Source of the DNA: Collinsella aerofaciens
GTDB lineage: Bacteria; Actinomycetota; Coriobacteriia; Coriobacteriales; Coriobacteriaceae
DNA: 64,000 nucleotides
NCBI RefSeq assembly: GCF_020181355.1
Contig: NZ_CP084004.1
Span: 2,046,001-2,110,000, forward strand
Direction of reading: 5' to 3'
Under the pieces are notes generated by a model. It ran no database searches and had not been told where the DNA came from. It was given only the letters and a program-made list of their open reading frames with translations. The position numbers were made by a program, and so were the translations under genes. Below, one piece after another: positions 20,242 through 29,149 of this stretch (the stretch's first letter is position 1; each line of letters starts with the position of its first letter).

Positions 20242-22115
20242 GCGCGATCACCCATCAATACATTCTTGGCGTGGAGCGTGGGGCAGATCCCGCAGCCGGT
20301 GCACGACGTGCGGGTGCAGTCGGGAGTCGTGACGCCCTCGAGCGAGCGACGGTACTCGCGCTCGAGGAAGCCGCGCGTGCAGCCGGGGCTCACGTGCTCC
20401 CACGGCAGGCGCCAGTCCAACTCGTAGGGCAGGTGCACGAGCTCATTGAGGTCGATGCCGTTTTTGGCAGCAGCTTCCTTCCAGTTATCGAGCGAGAAAT
20501 GCTCTACCCAGGCGTCAAAGCGAGAGCCCGAGCGCCAAGCGTCGATGATGACGGGCGTCATGTCACGACCGGCGCGGGACAGCGCAGCCTCGATGAGCGA
20601 GGTCTCGGCATCGTGGTAATGAACGCGGACGGCACGGTTGCGAACGCTCGTGATGAGCAGCTTCTGGCGACGCTTGACGTCGTCGTAGTCGAGCTGCGGG
20701 CACCACTGGAACGGCGTGGCAGCCTTGGGGATAAAGACCGAAACCGAGATCGACACCGAGATCGAGCCGCGACGAGCCTTGGGCACCACGGAACGACCGA
20801 GCTCCAGCACGTGATCGGCCAGATTGGCGATGGCCACGATGTCCTCGTCGCGCTCGCCGGGAAGGCCCATCATAAAGTAGAGCTTCATGCGGTTCCAACC
20901 GGCCTCGAAGGCCGCCTTGGCCGCACGGTCCAGGTCCTCCTCGGTCACGTTCTTGTTAATGATGTCGCGCATGCGCTGGCTGCCGGCCTCGGGCGCGAAC
21001 GTCAGTCCGCCCTTCTTTTCGCCGGCGACCGACTCGGCCATATCCACGCCAAACGAATCCAGGCGCTGCGACGGAATAGACACGCGAATACCCGTATCCT
21101 CCAGGCGATGGTTGAGCCTGCCGAGCACATCGCGAATGCAGGAGTGGTCGGTCGTGGAGAGCGAGGTCAGCGACACCTCGTCATAGCCGGTCTTTTCCAG
21201 ACCCTGAATCACCGACGAGACGATCTGGTCGGCCGAGCGCTCACGCACCGGGCGATACGTCATGCCGGCCTGGCAAAAACGACAGCCGCGGGCGCAGCCG
21301 CGCAGGATCTCGATAGACAGGCGGTCGTGGACCAGCTGCGCATAGGGCACGCACGACTGCGACAGCGGATTCGTGGCGCCGAAATCCTCGACGACGCGCT
21401 TGTAGACCACGGTCGGCGCATCCTTGCCCTCACGCGGCACGGTGTAGCCATGCGGCGAGCAGGGCTCGTCGTGACAAACCTCATAGAGCGACGGCACGTA
21501 GTTGCCGGCAATGGATGCAAGCTGCTCGACAATCTGCGCGCGCGGGACTCCTTCGTCACGCAGACGGCGATGCAACTGGCAGGTCTCGAGCAGCGATTCC
21601 TCGCCCTCGCCGATGAGGATAACATCGAAGAAGGCCGCGTACGGCTCGGGGTTGTACACCGAGGGGCCGCCGGCGATGATAATGGGGTCGTCCTCGGTGC
21701 GGTCAGCCGCTAACAGTGGAATGCCAGCGAGGTCGAGTGCCTCGAGGAAGTTCGTCACCGCCATCTCGTGCGGCACATGCAGACCGACGATATCAAACGA
21801 AGCGACCGGCGCTGCACCCTCGAGCGAGAGCAGTGGAATGCCCGCCTCGCGCATGGCGTCGCCCATATCGGGCCACGGCACATAGCCACGCTCGCAGGAG
21901 ATGCCCTCGGCCTGGTTAAGGATGTTGTAGAGGATGGCGATACCCTGGTTGGGCAGACCGACCTCGTACACATCCGGATAGATCAGGCAGCAACGGTAGT
22001 CGGCATCGGCCTTGGAAAGCGTGCCCCACTCGTGATCGATATAGCGACTCGGCTTCTCGACCTTGGCGAGCAACGGCTCAATTAAATGAAAACAGTCTTG
22101 GTATGCAACGCGCAA
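20238..22115 (-). CDS. TIGR03960-family B12-binding-type radical SAM protein
   Basis: A radical SAM enzyme of 625 residues. The N-terminal cobalamin-binding-like domain spans ~30-230 (YPDVYEVGLPNQGIAILYNILN). The 4Fe-4S cluster motif CxxxCxxC is ARGCRFCQAGMTYRPVRERS. The TIM-barrel segment SLTSLSTTDHSCIRDVL follows, and extra cysteines lie at the C-terminus (CTRTSCTGCGICPTLH). The substrate is unknown. The frame opens with TTG at 22115; the nearest ATG would remove family-conserved sequence. It lies 10 bp after the DUF697 gene in the mre operon. Confidence 0.88.
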   Translation of the reverse strand: MRVAYQDCFHLIEPLLAKVEKPSRYIDHEWGTLSKADADYRCCLIYPDVYEVGLPNQGIAILYNILNQAEGISCERGYVPWPDMGDAMREAGIPLLSLEGAAPVASFDIVGLHVPHEMAVTNFLEALDLAGIPLLAADRTEDDPIIIAGGPSVYNPEPYAAFFDVILIGEGEESLLETCQLHRRLRDEGVPRAQIVEQLASIAGNYVPSLYEVCHDEPCSPHGYTVPREGKDAPTVVYKRVVEDFGATNPLSQSCVPYAQLVHDRLSIEILRGCARGCRFCQAGMTYRPVRERSADQIVSSVIQGLEKTGYDEVSLTSLSTTDHSCIRDVLGRLNHRLEDTGIRVSIPSQRLDSFGVDMAESVAGEKKGGLTFAPEAGSQRMRDIINKNVTEEDLDRAAKAAFEAGWNRMKLYFMMGLPGERDEDIVAIANLADHVLELGRSVVPKARRGSISVSISVSVFIPKAATPFQWCPQLDYDDVKRRQKLLITSVRNRAVRVHYHDAETSLIEAALSRAGRDMTPVIIDAWRSGSRFDAWVEHFSLDNWKEAAAKNGIDLNELVHLPYELDWRLPWEHVSPGCTRGFLEREYRRSLEGVTTPDCTRTSCTGCGICPTLHAKNVLMGDRA

Positions 22116-22125
22116 CGGAAAACCC

Positions 22126-23055
22126 CTAAGCAGCGAGATCTGATGCGTCCTGATAGGACGCCATAGGACGGGTAGCGCCCGCGACCGTGGTCACCAGATC
22201 GCGAACGCGGGAGAACGTGGCAGTGACCACCTCGTTGGCACGGCTGTAGTCGACATCGCGCTCGTAGAGCGAAACGAGCGCACGGCCCATGCCATAGGTG
22301 CCCGCGGCGGCAGTGAGCGCCTTGACGGCAAACCCAATATGCGGCGTCTGCTTGACAAGTGCGCGGGTGACCGCTCGGATCACAAGACCGCCGGCAAGCA
22401 CGCCCGCGACCTCGTAGCCGCGCTCAGGCTTAATGCCGCGTCCAAAGACGGCAGCGAGCTCAAAGAGCATACCCACCTGCGCCAGCGCCATAACGGGATA
22501 ATCGGCGCCCGGCAAAAACACCAGCGCACCGGTCGCCATATTGGTGAGCGCGCACGAGGTGATGATACGATTGGCCGCCGCGATACGCATGAAGGCAAAG
22601 TTCGCCGCAAAAGCCGTTTCCTTGTCGGTGCGATCGAGAATCCAGCGGGCAAGCGTCTCGAGCAGATACGTCTTATCGGTTGCCGCTACCACGCCGAGCA
22701 TGGGCGTGGACTCCTCGATAAACGGCACCTCCACAGCAGACTCGGCAAGCACGCACACGGGCGCGCCGGCGATCACGAGCTCCTGCACGGCACTCTCCAA
22801 GCGGTCGGAACCACACGAGAGCACCAGCACCACATCGGTATCGGTCTTTGGAGCAATTCGCTCCTCCCCCAGACGCTCGACGCGCACAATGCCCGAGGTC
22901 GTCTGCGGCACAAAGGCGTCACGCACCGTCTCGGCCAGAAAGCGCGAGGCGGACGAATCCAGATAGACCGAGACGCGCACCGGCGTATCGGAATCCTTCT
23001 TAACGGACGCGCCCATCTTAAAAGCGCGGGTCAGCTTATCTACGGGAATTTTCAT
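22126..23055 (-). CDS. DUF697 (YcjF-like) membrane-associated protein of unknown function
   Basis: A 309-residue product. Residues ~1-150 are soluble and alpha/beta-like (RVSVYLDSSASRFLAETVRDAF, DVVLVLSCGSDRLESAVQEL). The second half resembles DUF697: AANRIITSCALTNMATGALVFLPGADYPVMALAQVGMLFELAAVFG and YEVAGVLAGGLVIRAVTRALV, with two or three hydrophobic stretches that could enter the membrane. There is no GTPase motif, although many DUF697 proteins are fused to one. It sits 18 bp after rodA, so a role in the elongation machinery or envelope is possible but unproven. Confidence 0.7.
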   Translation of the reverse strand: MKIPVDKLTRAFKMGASVKKDSDTPVRVSVYLDSSASRFLAETVRDAFVPQTTSGIVRVERLGEERIAPKTDTDVVLVLSCGSDRLESAVQELVIAGAPVCVLAESAVEVPFIEESTPMLGVVAATDKTYLLETLARWILDRTDKETAFAANFAFMRIAAANRIITSCALTNMATGALVFLPGADYPVMALAQVGMLFELAAVFGRGIKPERGYEVAGVLAGGLVIRAVTRALVKQTPHIGFAVKALTAAAGTYGMGRALVSLYERDVDYSRANEVVTATFSRVRDLVTTVAGATRPMASYQDASDLAA

Positions 23056-23073
23056 AGCAAACCCCTCCAGCGG

Positions 23074-24300
23074 TTACGCGGCGCCCGAACGATGCCGCCA
23101 TATGGATTGTACGATACCCACCGTCAGCAGCTGAATCATCATCGAAGACGAACCGAAGCTAATAAACGGTAGCGGAATACCGGTAATCGGCATCATGCCG
23201 ATGCACATGCCGATGTTCTCGAAGGTCTGGAACGCCCACATGCCAACGATGCCAACACACGAAAGACGCAAAAACAGAGACTCGCACTTAAAGGCAACGC
23301 GGATCGTCGAGAAGATGAGCAGCACGTACAAGCACAGCAGCAAAAAGGAGCCGCAGAAGCCAAAGGTCTCGGACAAAAAGGCGAAGACGAAGTCGGTGTG
23401 GAACTCAGGCAGAAAGCCGCCGGCCGACTGCGTCGCATGGCCCAGGCCCTTACCAAAGAAACCGCCCGAGCCGACCGCGATCAACGACTGCTGCAGATTG
23501 TACGCATCGTCCGAATCGGCATTATCGGGGTCGATAAAGACCGTCAGACGGTTCATCTGATACTGCTTGATGAGCACATCGTGGCCGAGCAGCGAATCAA
23601 AGACCGAATCGAGCGCCAGGACGAGGGCCACCAGGCCCACGAGCAGGGCCAGGGTCGACAGCACCCATTCGCGGCGTGCACCGCTCATACAAATGACGAT
23701 GGCGCCCGAAACCAGCACGACCAGGCCCGAGCCCAGGTCGCCCATGGCAACGACGGCCAAAAACGGAATGGACAGCATGCCGCAGAGCTTGACGTAGTCG
23801 CGAACGGTATCGATGCGACCGTTATACTGCGAGCCAAGCGTAGCAATAAAGAAGATGGTGATGAGCTTGGCAAGCTCAACGGGCTGGAATGTCAAGCCGA
23901 TACCGGGAATCTTGATCCAGCCCGTCATGCCCAGACCGCCCGTATAGGACAGACCCGGAATCTTGGGCGAGAGGATCACGATCAGGTCGATGACGAGCAA
24001 CGCCGTCGAGAAATTGGAAATACCGCGCAGGTCGGTACGCCAGACCAGCACCGCCAGCACCGCCCCGATGCCAATTCCCAGAAGATGGCGTGAAAACGAT
24101 GCATCGGCCTTAAACTGCGAAGCCGACCAGATAATGATGGCACCGTAGGCGACGAGCGCCACAGTAGCCACGAGCACACCGATATGCACCTTTTGGCGAA
24201 ACGTGCCGCGCGAGGCCGAAAGATGCTTGTTGACGCGGTCCAGGCTGCTGCGAGAGCCGGTCTTGGTTGAACGGAACAGATCCGCCGGAGAAAAATCCAT
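23074..24300 (-). CDS. rodA: RodA, SEDS-family peptidoglycan glycosyltransferase
   Basis: A multi-spanning membrane protein that polymerises glycan strands during elongation. The 408 residues hold about ten membrane segments. SEDS landmarks are LTFQPVELAKL, GDLGSGLVVLVSGAIVICMSGA, FGKGLGHATQSAGGFLPEFHTDFVFAFLSETFG and GIPLPFISFGSSSMM. The N-terminus has ~40 cytoplasmic residues. It is encoded 9 bp after its partner transpeptidase mrdA. Confidence 0.95.
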   Translation of the reverse strand: MDFSPADLFRSTKTGSRSSLDRVNKHLSASRGTFRQKVHIGVLVATVALVAYGAIIIWSASQFKADASFSRHLLGIGIGAVLAVLVWRTDLRGISNFSTALLVIDLIVILSPKIPGLSYTGGLGMTGWIKIPGIGLTFQPVELAKLITIFFIATLGSQYNGRIDTVRDYVKLCGMLSIPFLAVVAMGDLGSGLVVLVSGAIVICMSGARREWVLSTLALLVGLVALVLALDSVFDSLLGHDVLIKQYQMNRLTVFIDPDNADSDDAYNLQQSLIAVGSGGFFGKGLGHATQSAGGFLPEFHTDFVFAFLSETFGFCGSFLLLCLYVLLIFSTIRVAFKCESLFLRLSCVGIVGMWAFQTFENIGMCIGMMPITGIPLPFISFGSSSMMIQLLTVGIVQSIWRHRSGAA

Positions 24301-24309
24301 CGCAACCTC

Positions 24310-26379
24310 CTATCGAACCGAAGAATCGCCCGAGGCCGAAGAGGTATCGGGCTCGTCATAAATCACGCCGAGCACGTCGCGCACGACATGCATCGCGGTA
24401 TCTGAGCCGCCGCCGCCCTGCTCCAGGACAGTAGCGATAACATACTTGGGATCATCGGCCGGTGCATAGGCGCAGAACCACGCGTATTCGTCCTCGCCAC
24501 TTTTCTCGCCCGTGCCCGACTTGCCGTATACCTGCGGCGTCAGGGTGCCAAAGTGCGCCGCCAGGGACGTCGATGCCGTGTAAATCACGTCGTGCATGCC
24601 GTTGCGAACAAGAGCCAAATCCGAATCGCTGTTGATCTTGGCCTCCAGGCGCTTCTTCTTGCCCTTGCCATTGTACTTATAGGCATCGCCGTCGCCATCG
24701 CGCGACACGGCAGACAAAAATACGTGAGGCACGTACTGTTTGCCGCCGTTGGCAAGACCCATATAGGCGCACGCCATCTGCAGGGGCGTCACCAGGATGT
24801 CGCCCTGGCCGATAGCAATGTTGGTCATATCGCCGGCATTCCACTTGCGGTCCTCGGCAGAGGCGTCGGTGAAGTATGACTCTTTCCACTCGGCATCGGG
24901 AATACGACCCGCGCCCTCACTCGGCAGATCGATACCGCAGGTCTTGCCTAGGCCCCAGCGACGAAAGACCTCCTGCAGGCCCTCGGGATGTTGCTCGTCA
25001 TAAAAGAACGCCTTACCCATGTCGTAGAAGACGGGGTCGCACGAGTTGGCGATACCCGACTGCAGCGTCATGGTGCCGTGGCCAGACGTCAGCCAGCAGC
25101 GCTTGCCCCAAGCCTTGCCCAGACCCGTCCAATAACCCGTGCAGTTGGTTGTCTGCGTTGAAGTGTAGGTTCCAAACTCAAGACCGGCCAGTGCCGAGAG
25201 CGGCTTGATGGTCGAGGCCGACATGTACTGTCCGCTAATGGCGCGGTTGAGCAGCGGGTGCGAACCCTTGTCATCATTGAGCTCGGTCCACACGTCATTT
25301 GAGACGCCGCCGATAAAGACGGATGGATCGAACTTGGGCTGGCTCGCCATGCCCAGGATCTCGCCATTGTTGGGATCGAGACACACCACAGCGCCGTTGC
25401 CGGCATTGCTGTAGCCAGTGGTCTTGGCAAGCTCGATAGCGCTCGCCAGCGCCGTCTCACAGGCCTGTTGGATCTTAAGGTCGAGCGTGAGCTTAATGTC
25501 GGAGCCGGCCTTCGCGGGCACGGCGCCGGCCTGACCGGTCACATTGCCCGAGGCATCGACCTTGACGGTCTGCTCGCCACGAATACCCTGCAGCAGGTTT
25601 TCGTAGTAGCTCTCAACGCCCGCCTGGCCCACGATATCGCCCGACTGGTACGTAATCTTGCCAGCAGAAGCATCATCATCGCCAGAGGTTTTCTTATTCT
25701 GGGCCTCGAGCTGCTCGGAGGTAATGGTGCCGGTATAGCCCAAGATATGGCATGCCGTCTCGCCGTATGGATACTGGCGCTCGGTACGCTCGGCAATCTT
25801 GACGCCCGGGAACTCGCCGGCGTGTTCCTTGATATAGGCAACCGTGGAGCGACGGACGTCCGTCGCGATGGTATGCAGGCTCTGAGCGCCCTCTGTATTG
25901 TCCTGAATATTGCGAAGGACCGCCACATAAGGCATTCCAAGCACGTTGGCAAGATGGCGAACCAGAACCTCATCCTCGGCAAGGTCGCGGTAGGCCACGA
26001 CAGCAAGTGAGGGACGGTTCTGGACAAGCGCCACGCCATTGCGGTCGAGGATGCGGCCGCGCACAGCGGGTGTGGTAACGGTGCGAGTCTGATTACTATT
26101 GGCCTGCTTCTCGTAATAGTCCGATGAGACCATCTGCATGCCCCACAGCTTGACGGCAAGTGCCGCAAACATCGCGCCCACACCCGTGGTGAGGATGGAA
26201 AAGCGGCCCTTAAAGGCGGTCGCCGCGGTATTGCCCTCGCCCTCGGTGGCGCGCGGGGCCGTTCCATGCTGTGTATCGTAGGTAAAACGGGAATCGCCAC
26301 GACGCATGATGACCAGCGCGACCACGATGGCCACAACCAGCACGATACCGGCGATAATAACCGTCATCTGGGAAGACAT
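24310..26379 (-). CDS. mrdA: Penicillin-binding protein 2 (elongasome transpeptidase) with an extra N-terminal membrane segment
   Basis: A class B PBP of 689 residues that cross-links peptidoglycan with RodA. The transpeptidase motifs are STIK (Ser389, Lys392), SCD at 446-448 and KSGTG at 620-624. The dimerisation domain begins TRTVTTPAVRGRILDRNG at ~100. Two hydrophobic segments precede it, at residues 6-25 and ~60-80. Usual PBP2 has only the second. The start at 26379 is well supported (GGGAGG, 7-nt spacing), so the extra segment is real. Residues 28-55 between them are polar. Confidence 0.95.
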   Translation of the reverse strand: MSSQMTVIIAGIVLVVAIVVALVIMRRGDSRFTYDTQHGTAPRATEGEGNTAATAFKGRFSILTTGVGAMFAALAVKLWGMQMVSSDYYEKQANSNQTRTVTTPAVRGRILDRNGVALVQNRPSLAVVAYRDLAEDEVLVRHLANVLGMPYVAVLRNIQDNTEGAQSLHTIATDVRRSTVAYIKEHAGEFPGVKIAERTERQYPYGETACHILGYTGTITSEQLEAQNKKTSGDDDASAGKITYQSGDIVGQAGVESYYENLLQGIRGEQTVKVDASGNVTGQAGAVPAKAGSDIKLTLDLKIQQACETALASAIELAKTTGYSNAGNGAVVCLDPNNGEILGMASQPKFDPSVFIGGVSNDVWTELNDDKGSHPLLNRAISGQYMSASTIKPLSALAGLEFGTYTSTQTTNCTGYWTGLGKAWGKRCWLTSGHGTMTLQSGIANSCDPVFYDMGKAFFYDEQHPEGLQEVFRRWGLGKTCGIDLPSEGAGRIPDAEWKESYFTDASAEDRKWNAGDMTNIAIGQGDILVTPLQMACAYMGLANGGKQYVPHVFLSAVSRDGDGDAYKYNGKGKKKRLEAKINSDSDLALVRNGMHDVIYTASTSLAAHFGTLTPQVYGKSGTGEKSGEDEYAWFCAYAPADDPKYVIATVLEQGGGGSDTAMHVVRDVLGVIYDEPDTSSASGDSSVR

Positions 26380-26392
26380 CTACGGGCCTCCC

Positions 26393-26965
26393 CTATTTGA
26401 GCTTGCGGGTCTTGGGCTTAAAGCGCATACCCGTCTGGCGTCCGCCACGTGCGGAGAATCCATAGCCGGACTGCGGCACGACGCCGGACATCAAAAACGG
26501 AATGGCAACCAGACCCGTCAGGATCGAGGACGGCAGCGCATGGCCGAAGATCGCCACGACAAAGCTCGTCTCCAAACCCATAAACAGCAAGATGATGCTG
26601 TAGATCACATTAATGACGAGCGCAAAGGCGCCCACGGTGACGCCGCGCGCACTCGGGGTACCGCCCGTCTGACCGACGGCGCTGTGCACCAGGGCAAAAG
26701 AACCCACGGTCAGCAGGAGCGACATAACGCCCACCGGCACGGCAGCGGACAGGTCATAAAACAAGCCGCTGCAAAAACCGCACACGACGGCACGGGTCGG
26801 GTCGCCCGAGAACACGCTTAGGCACACCAGGATAATCATGAAGTTGACGCGACCTCCCGCAATGGAGATCTGCGGTGCCAGGCCTGCCTGCAGCAGCACA
26901 CACACAATGGCGGCGATTACAAACGTGCGGGAGCTCATCCCCTGCTCGTGTAGATCCATGGACAT
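26393..26965 (-). CDS. mreD: Rod shape-determining protein MreD
   Basis: A 190-residue integral membrane protein with about five to six hydrophobic segments (FVIAAIVCVLLQAGLAPQI, FMIILVCLSVFSGD, GFCSGLFYDLSAAVPVGVMSLLL). The motif FCSGLFYDL resembles the MreD G-x-x-x-D-x-x region. The C-terminus is basic (GGRQTGMRFKPKTRKLK). Placed between mreC (5 bp) and mrdA (13 bp), as expected for the elongasome scaffold. Confidence 0.88.
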   Translation of the reverse strand: MSMDLHEQGMSSRTFVIAAIVCVLLQAGLAPQISIAGGRVNFMIILVCLSVFSGDPTRAVVCGFCSGLFYDLSAAVPVGVMSLLLTVGSFALVHSAVGQTGGTPSARGVTVGAFALVINVIYSIILLFMGLETSFVVAIFGHALPSSILTGLVAIPFLMSGVVPQSGYGFSARGGRQTGMRFKPKTRKLK

Positions 26966-26970
26966 GCCCC

Positions 26971-27969
26971 CTATTCGCTCGAGCCAGAATCGGTCGTCTC
27001 GGACGTGTCGGAACTGTCATCCGAGCTCTCGTCCTTCGTCTTGGTCACAGCATCGCGCGACGTTCCCTGCGGCGTGCTGTTGGCCGTGCTCACGTCCTCA
27101 TCCGAGGCCGACTGTTCGTCGGTCAGCGAGGTGATGACCAGCACTTCCTCGTTGTTCTCGGCCGTGGTCTGAGCGCGCACCACAATGGTGTAGTACACGT
27201 CGTTTGCCGATTTCTCAACCGACGAGACGGTGCCAAGCGGAAGGCCCTTGGGGAACACGCCACCGATGCCAGAGGTCACGATGATATCGCCAACCTTAAC
27301 ATCGGAGTCGACGCTCACGTACTCAAGACGCAGCGTGCCGTCAGCCTGACCCTGCAGCATACCCTGGGCGCGCGTGTCCTGCACCATGGCGGACACGCCC
27401 GAGTTCTCGTCGCCAATCAGGCGCACGGTAGAGGTCTTGGCCGATACCTCGATAATCTGGCCGATAACACCGGCAGAACTCGTCACGGGCATGTTGATGG
27501 TAAGGCCGTCGGCAGAGCCCTTGTCGATGGTAACGGTCGAGGTCCAGGCATCGCCGGAGGCACCAACGATACGAGCTGCGGTCGATTTGAGATTGTAGGT
27601 CGATTGCAGCCCGACCAGGCCCTCCAGGCGCTCGGCAGTCTTTTGAGCCTCAGAAAGCTCGGCGACCTTAGAGGTCAGCTCCTCATTTTGCTTCTTGAGC
27701 TCGTCGAGCGTGTCCTGCGACGCCGTTAGGTTAGAGAACACGTTGCCAATCGCATTGAAGGGAGCCGCCACAGCCGAGCCCACAAAGCGCACCGGAGAGG
27801 TAATCGTCGTTACGCCCGAACGCACGGCATGAATCGGCCCTGCCTCGCCCTCGCGGATGTAAAACGTGAGCAGCAACACCGAAATCAGGCTGAAAACAAT
27901 CAACGGGCGCATACCCGTTGATTGTCGCTTGGTATTCAGATTTGTGGAGAAACCCGAAGATCGTGCCAA
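26971..27969 (-). CDS. mreC: Rod shape-determining protein MreC
   Basis: A periplasmic scaffold of the elongasome. One membrane segment (LIVFSLISVLLLTFYI, ~23-38) is followed by a coiled coil (LDELKKQNEELTSKVAELSEAQKTAERLEGL, ~88-120) and the two beta domains (GVIGQIIEVSAKTSTVRLIGDENSGVSAMV). The last 55 residues are a Ser/Thr/Asp-rich tail. It has 332 residues. The start is TTG at 27969 with AGGTGG 7 nt upstream; there is no ATG nearby. Confidence 0.94.
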   Translation of the reverse strand: MARSSGFSTNLNTKRQSTGMRPLIVFSLISVLLLTFYIREGEAGPIHAVRSGVTTITSPVRFVGSAVAAPFNAIGNVFSNLTASQDTLDELKKQNEELTSKVAELSEAQKTAERLEGLVGLQSTYNLKSTAARIVGASGDAWTSTVTIDKGSADGLTINMPVTSSAGVIGQIIEVSAKTSTVRLIGDENSGVSAMVQDTRAQGMLQGQADGTLRLEYVSVDSDVKVGDIIVTSGIGGVFPKGLPLGTVSSVEKSANDVYYTIVVRAQTTAENNEEVLVITSLTDEQSASDEDVSTANSTPQGTSRDAVTKTKDESSDDSSDTSETTDSGSSE

Positions 27970-27990
27970 ATGGAATCCACCTTTTGGAAA

Positions 27991-29034
27991 TTAAGCATTG
28001 GTCTGGACGAAGCCGCCATCAAACGCATTGGCCTCGAGCACGCGGGCACAGCCGTTAACGACGTTATCGAGCGCCGTGGGGCTGACGTTGACCGAAACAC
28101 CGGTCTCATCGCGCAGGCGCACGTCGAGACCGCGCAGCAGCGCGCCGCCACCAGTCAGCAAAATGCCGTAGTACATAAGGTCCGAGGCAAGATCGGGCGG
28201 CGTGGCATCGAGGGCGTCCTTGACGGCCTTGGCCATCTCGTCGAGCGGCTTGTTGAGCGCGCGACGAATCTCCTCGCTCTCGATGCGCACGGTCTTGGGC
28301 AGACCGGTGATCACGTCGCGGCCGTTGACCTCGACGTCGAGCTCGTCCTTGAGCGGCACGGCGGAACCGACCTTGATCTTGATGTCCTCTGCCGTACGCT
28401 CGCCGATGGCAAGGTTGTAGGCATCGCGAACGTGCGTGAGGATGGCCTGATCGAACTCGTCGCCGGCAATACGGATGGACTGCGAGACGACGATGCCGCC
28501 CATAGCGATAACGGCAACCTCGGTGGTACCGCCACCGATGTCGATGACCATGGAGCCGGTGGGTTCCTCGACGGGCAGGTCGGCGCCGATAGCGGCGGCC
28601 ATAGGCTCTTCGATCAGATAGGCCTGGCGAGCGCCGGCTTGGATCGTAGCCTCAAAGACGGCACGCTTCTCGACAGACGTGACACCGGAGGGAACGCAGA
28701 CGACAACGCGCGGACGCGGGGTCCACGGATAGCGCTTCTCAGACGCCTTGTCGATAAAGTAGCGGAGCATGGCCTCGGTAACATCGAAGTCGGCGATGAC
28801 GCCGTCCTTCAGGGGACGAACGGCCACGATGTTGCCGGGCGTACGGCCGAGCATGCGCTTTGCCTCGATACCGACCGCGAGGATGCGCTCGTCGTTCTTG
28901 TCGATGGCGACAACAGAGGGCTCGCGAATGACGATGCCCTTGCCACGCACGGAGACAAGCGTATTTGCGGTGCCGAGGTCGATGGCAAGATCGCCCGCAT
29001 AGCTACCGAAGAACATATCCATCAAAGAAAACAA
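27991..29034 (-). CDS. mreB: Rod shape-determining protein MreB (actin-like)
   Basis: Bacterial actin that positions wall synthesis. Nucleotide-binding motifs: DLAIDLGTANTLV (phosphate 1), MVIDIGGGTTEVAVIAMGG (phosphate 2), and LLTGGGALLRGLD (adenosine). The frame opens with TTG at 29034, 5 nt after AGGAG. An ATG at 29022 is 17 nt from it, so TTG is preferred (347 residues). It heads an apparently co-transcribed run mreB-mreC-mreD-mrdA-rodA-DUF697-radical SAM pair with gaps of at most 21 bp. Confidence 0.96.
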   Translation of the reverse strand: MFSLMDMFFGSYAGDLAIDLGTANTLVSVRGKGIVIREPSVVAIDKNDERILAVGIEAKRMLGRTPGNIVAVRPLKDGVIADFDVTEAMLRYFIDKASEKRYPWTPRPRVVVCVPSGVTSVEKRAVFEATIQAGARQAYLIEEPMAAAIGADLPVEEPTGSMVIDIGGGTTEVAVIAMGGIVVSQSIRIAGDEFDQAILTHVRDAYNLAIGERTAEDIKIKVGSAVPLKDELDVEVNGRDVITGLPKTVRIESEEIRRALNKPLDEMAKAVKDALDATPPDLASDLMYYGILLTGGGALLRGLDVRLRDETGVSVNVSPTALDNVVNGCARVLEANAFDGGFVQTNA

Positions 29035-29094
29035 CGCAACTCCTGATGTGTTGGATGATTGCTGGAAAACTACTAGCTCATCATACTAGCGCAA

Positions 29095-29127
29095 GCCCGG
29101 CACCTCACTTGCGGTGAAGCGCCGGGC
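29095..29127 (-). terminator. Hairpin between TPR gene and mreB
   Basis: A GCCCGGC/GCCGGGC stem with further inner pairing lies after the TPR gene stop. The following bases (TTGCGCTAG) make a poor T-run, so it may be a weak terminator or attenuator before mreB. Confidence 0.5.
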
Positions 29128-29149
29128 AAAGCTAAATCCCATAAGGTCA

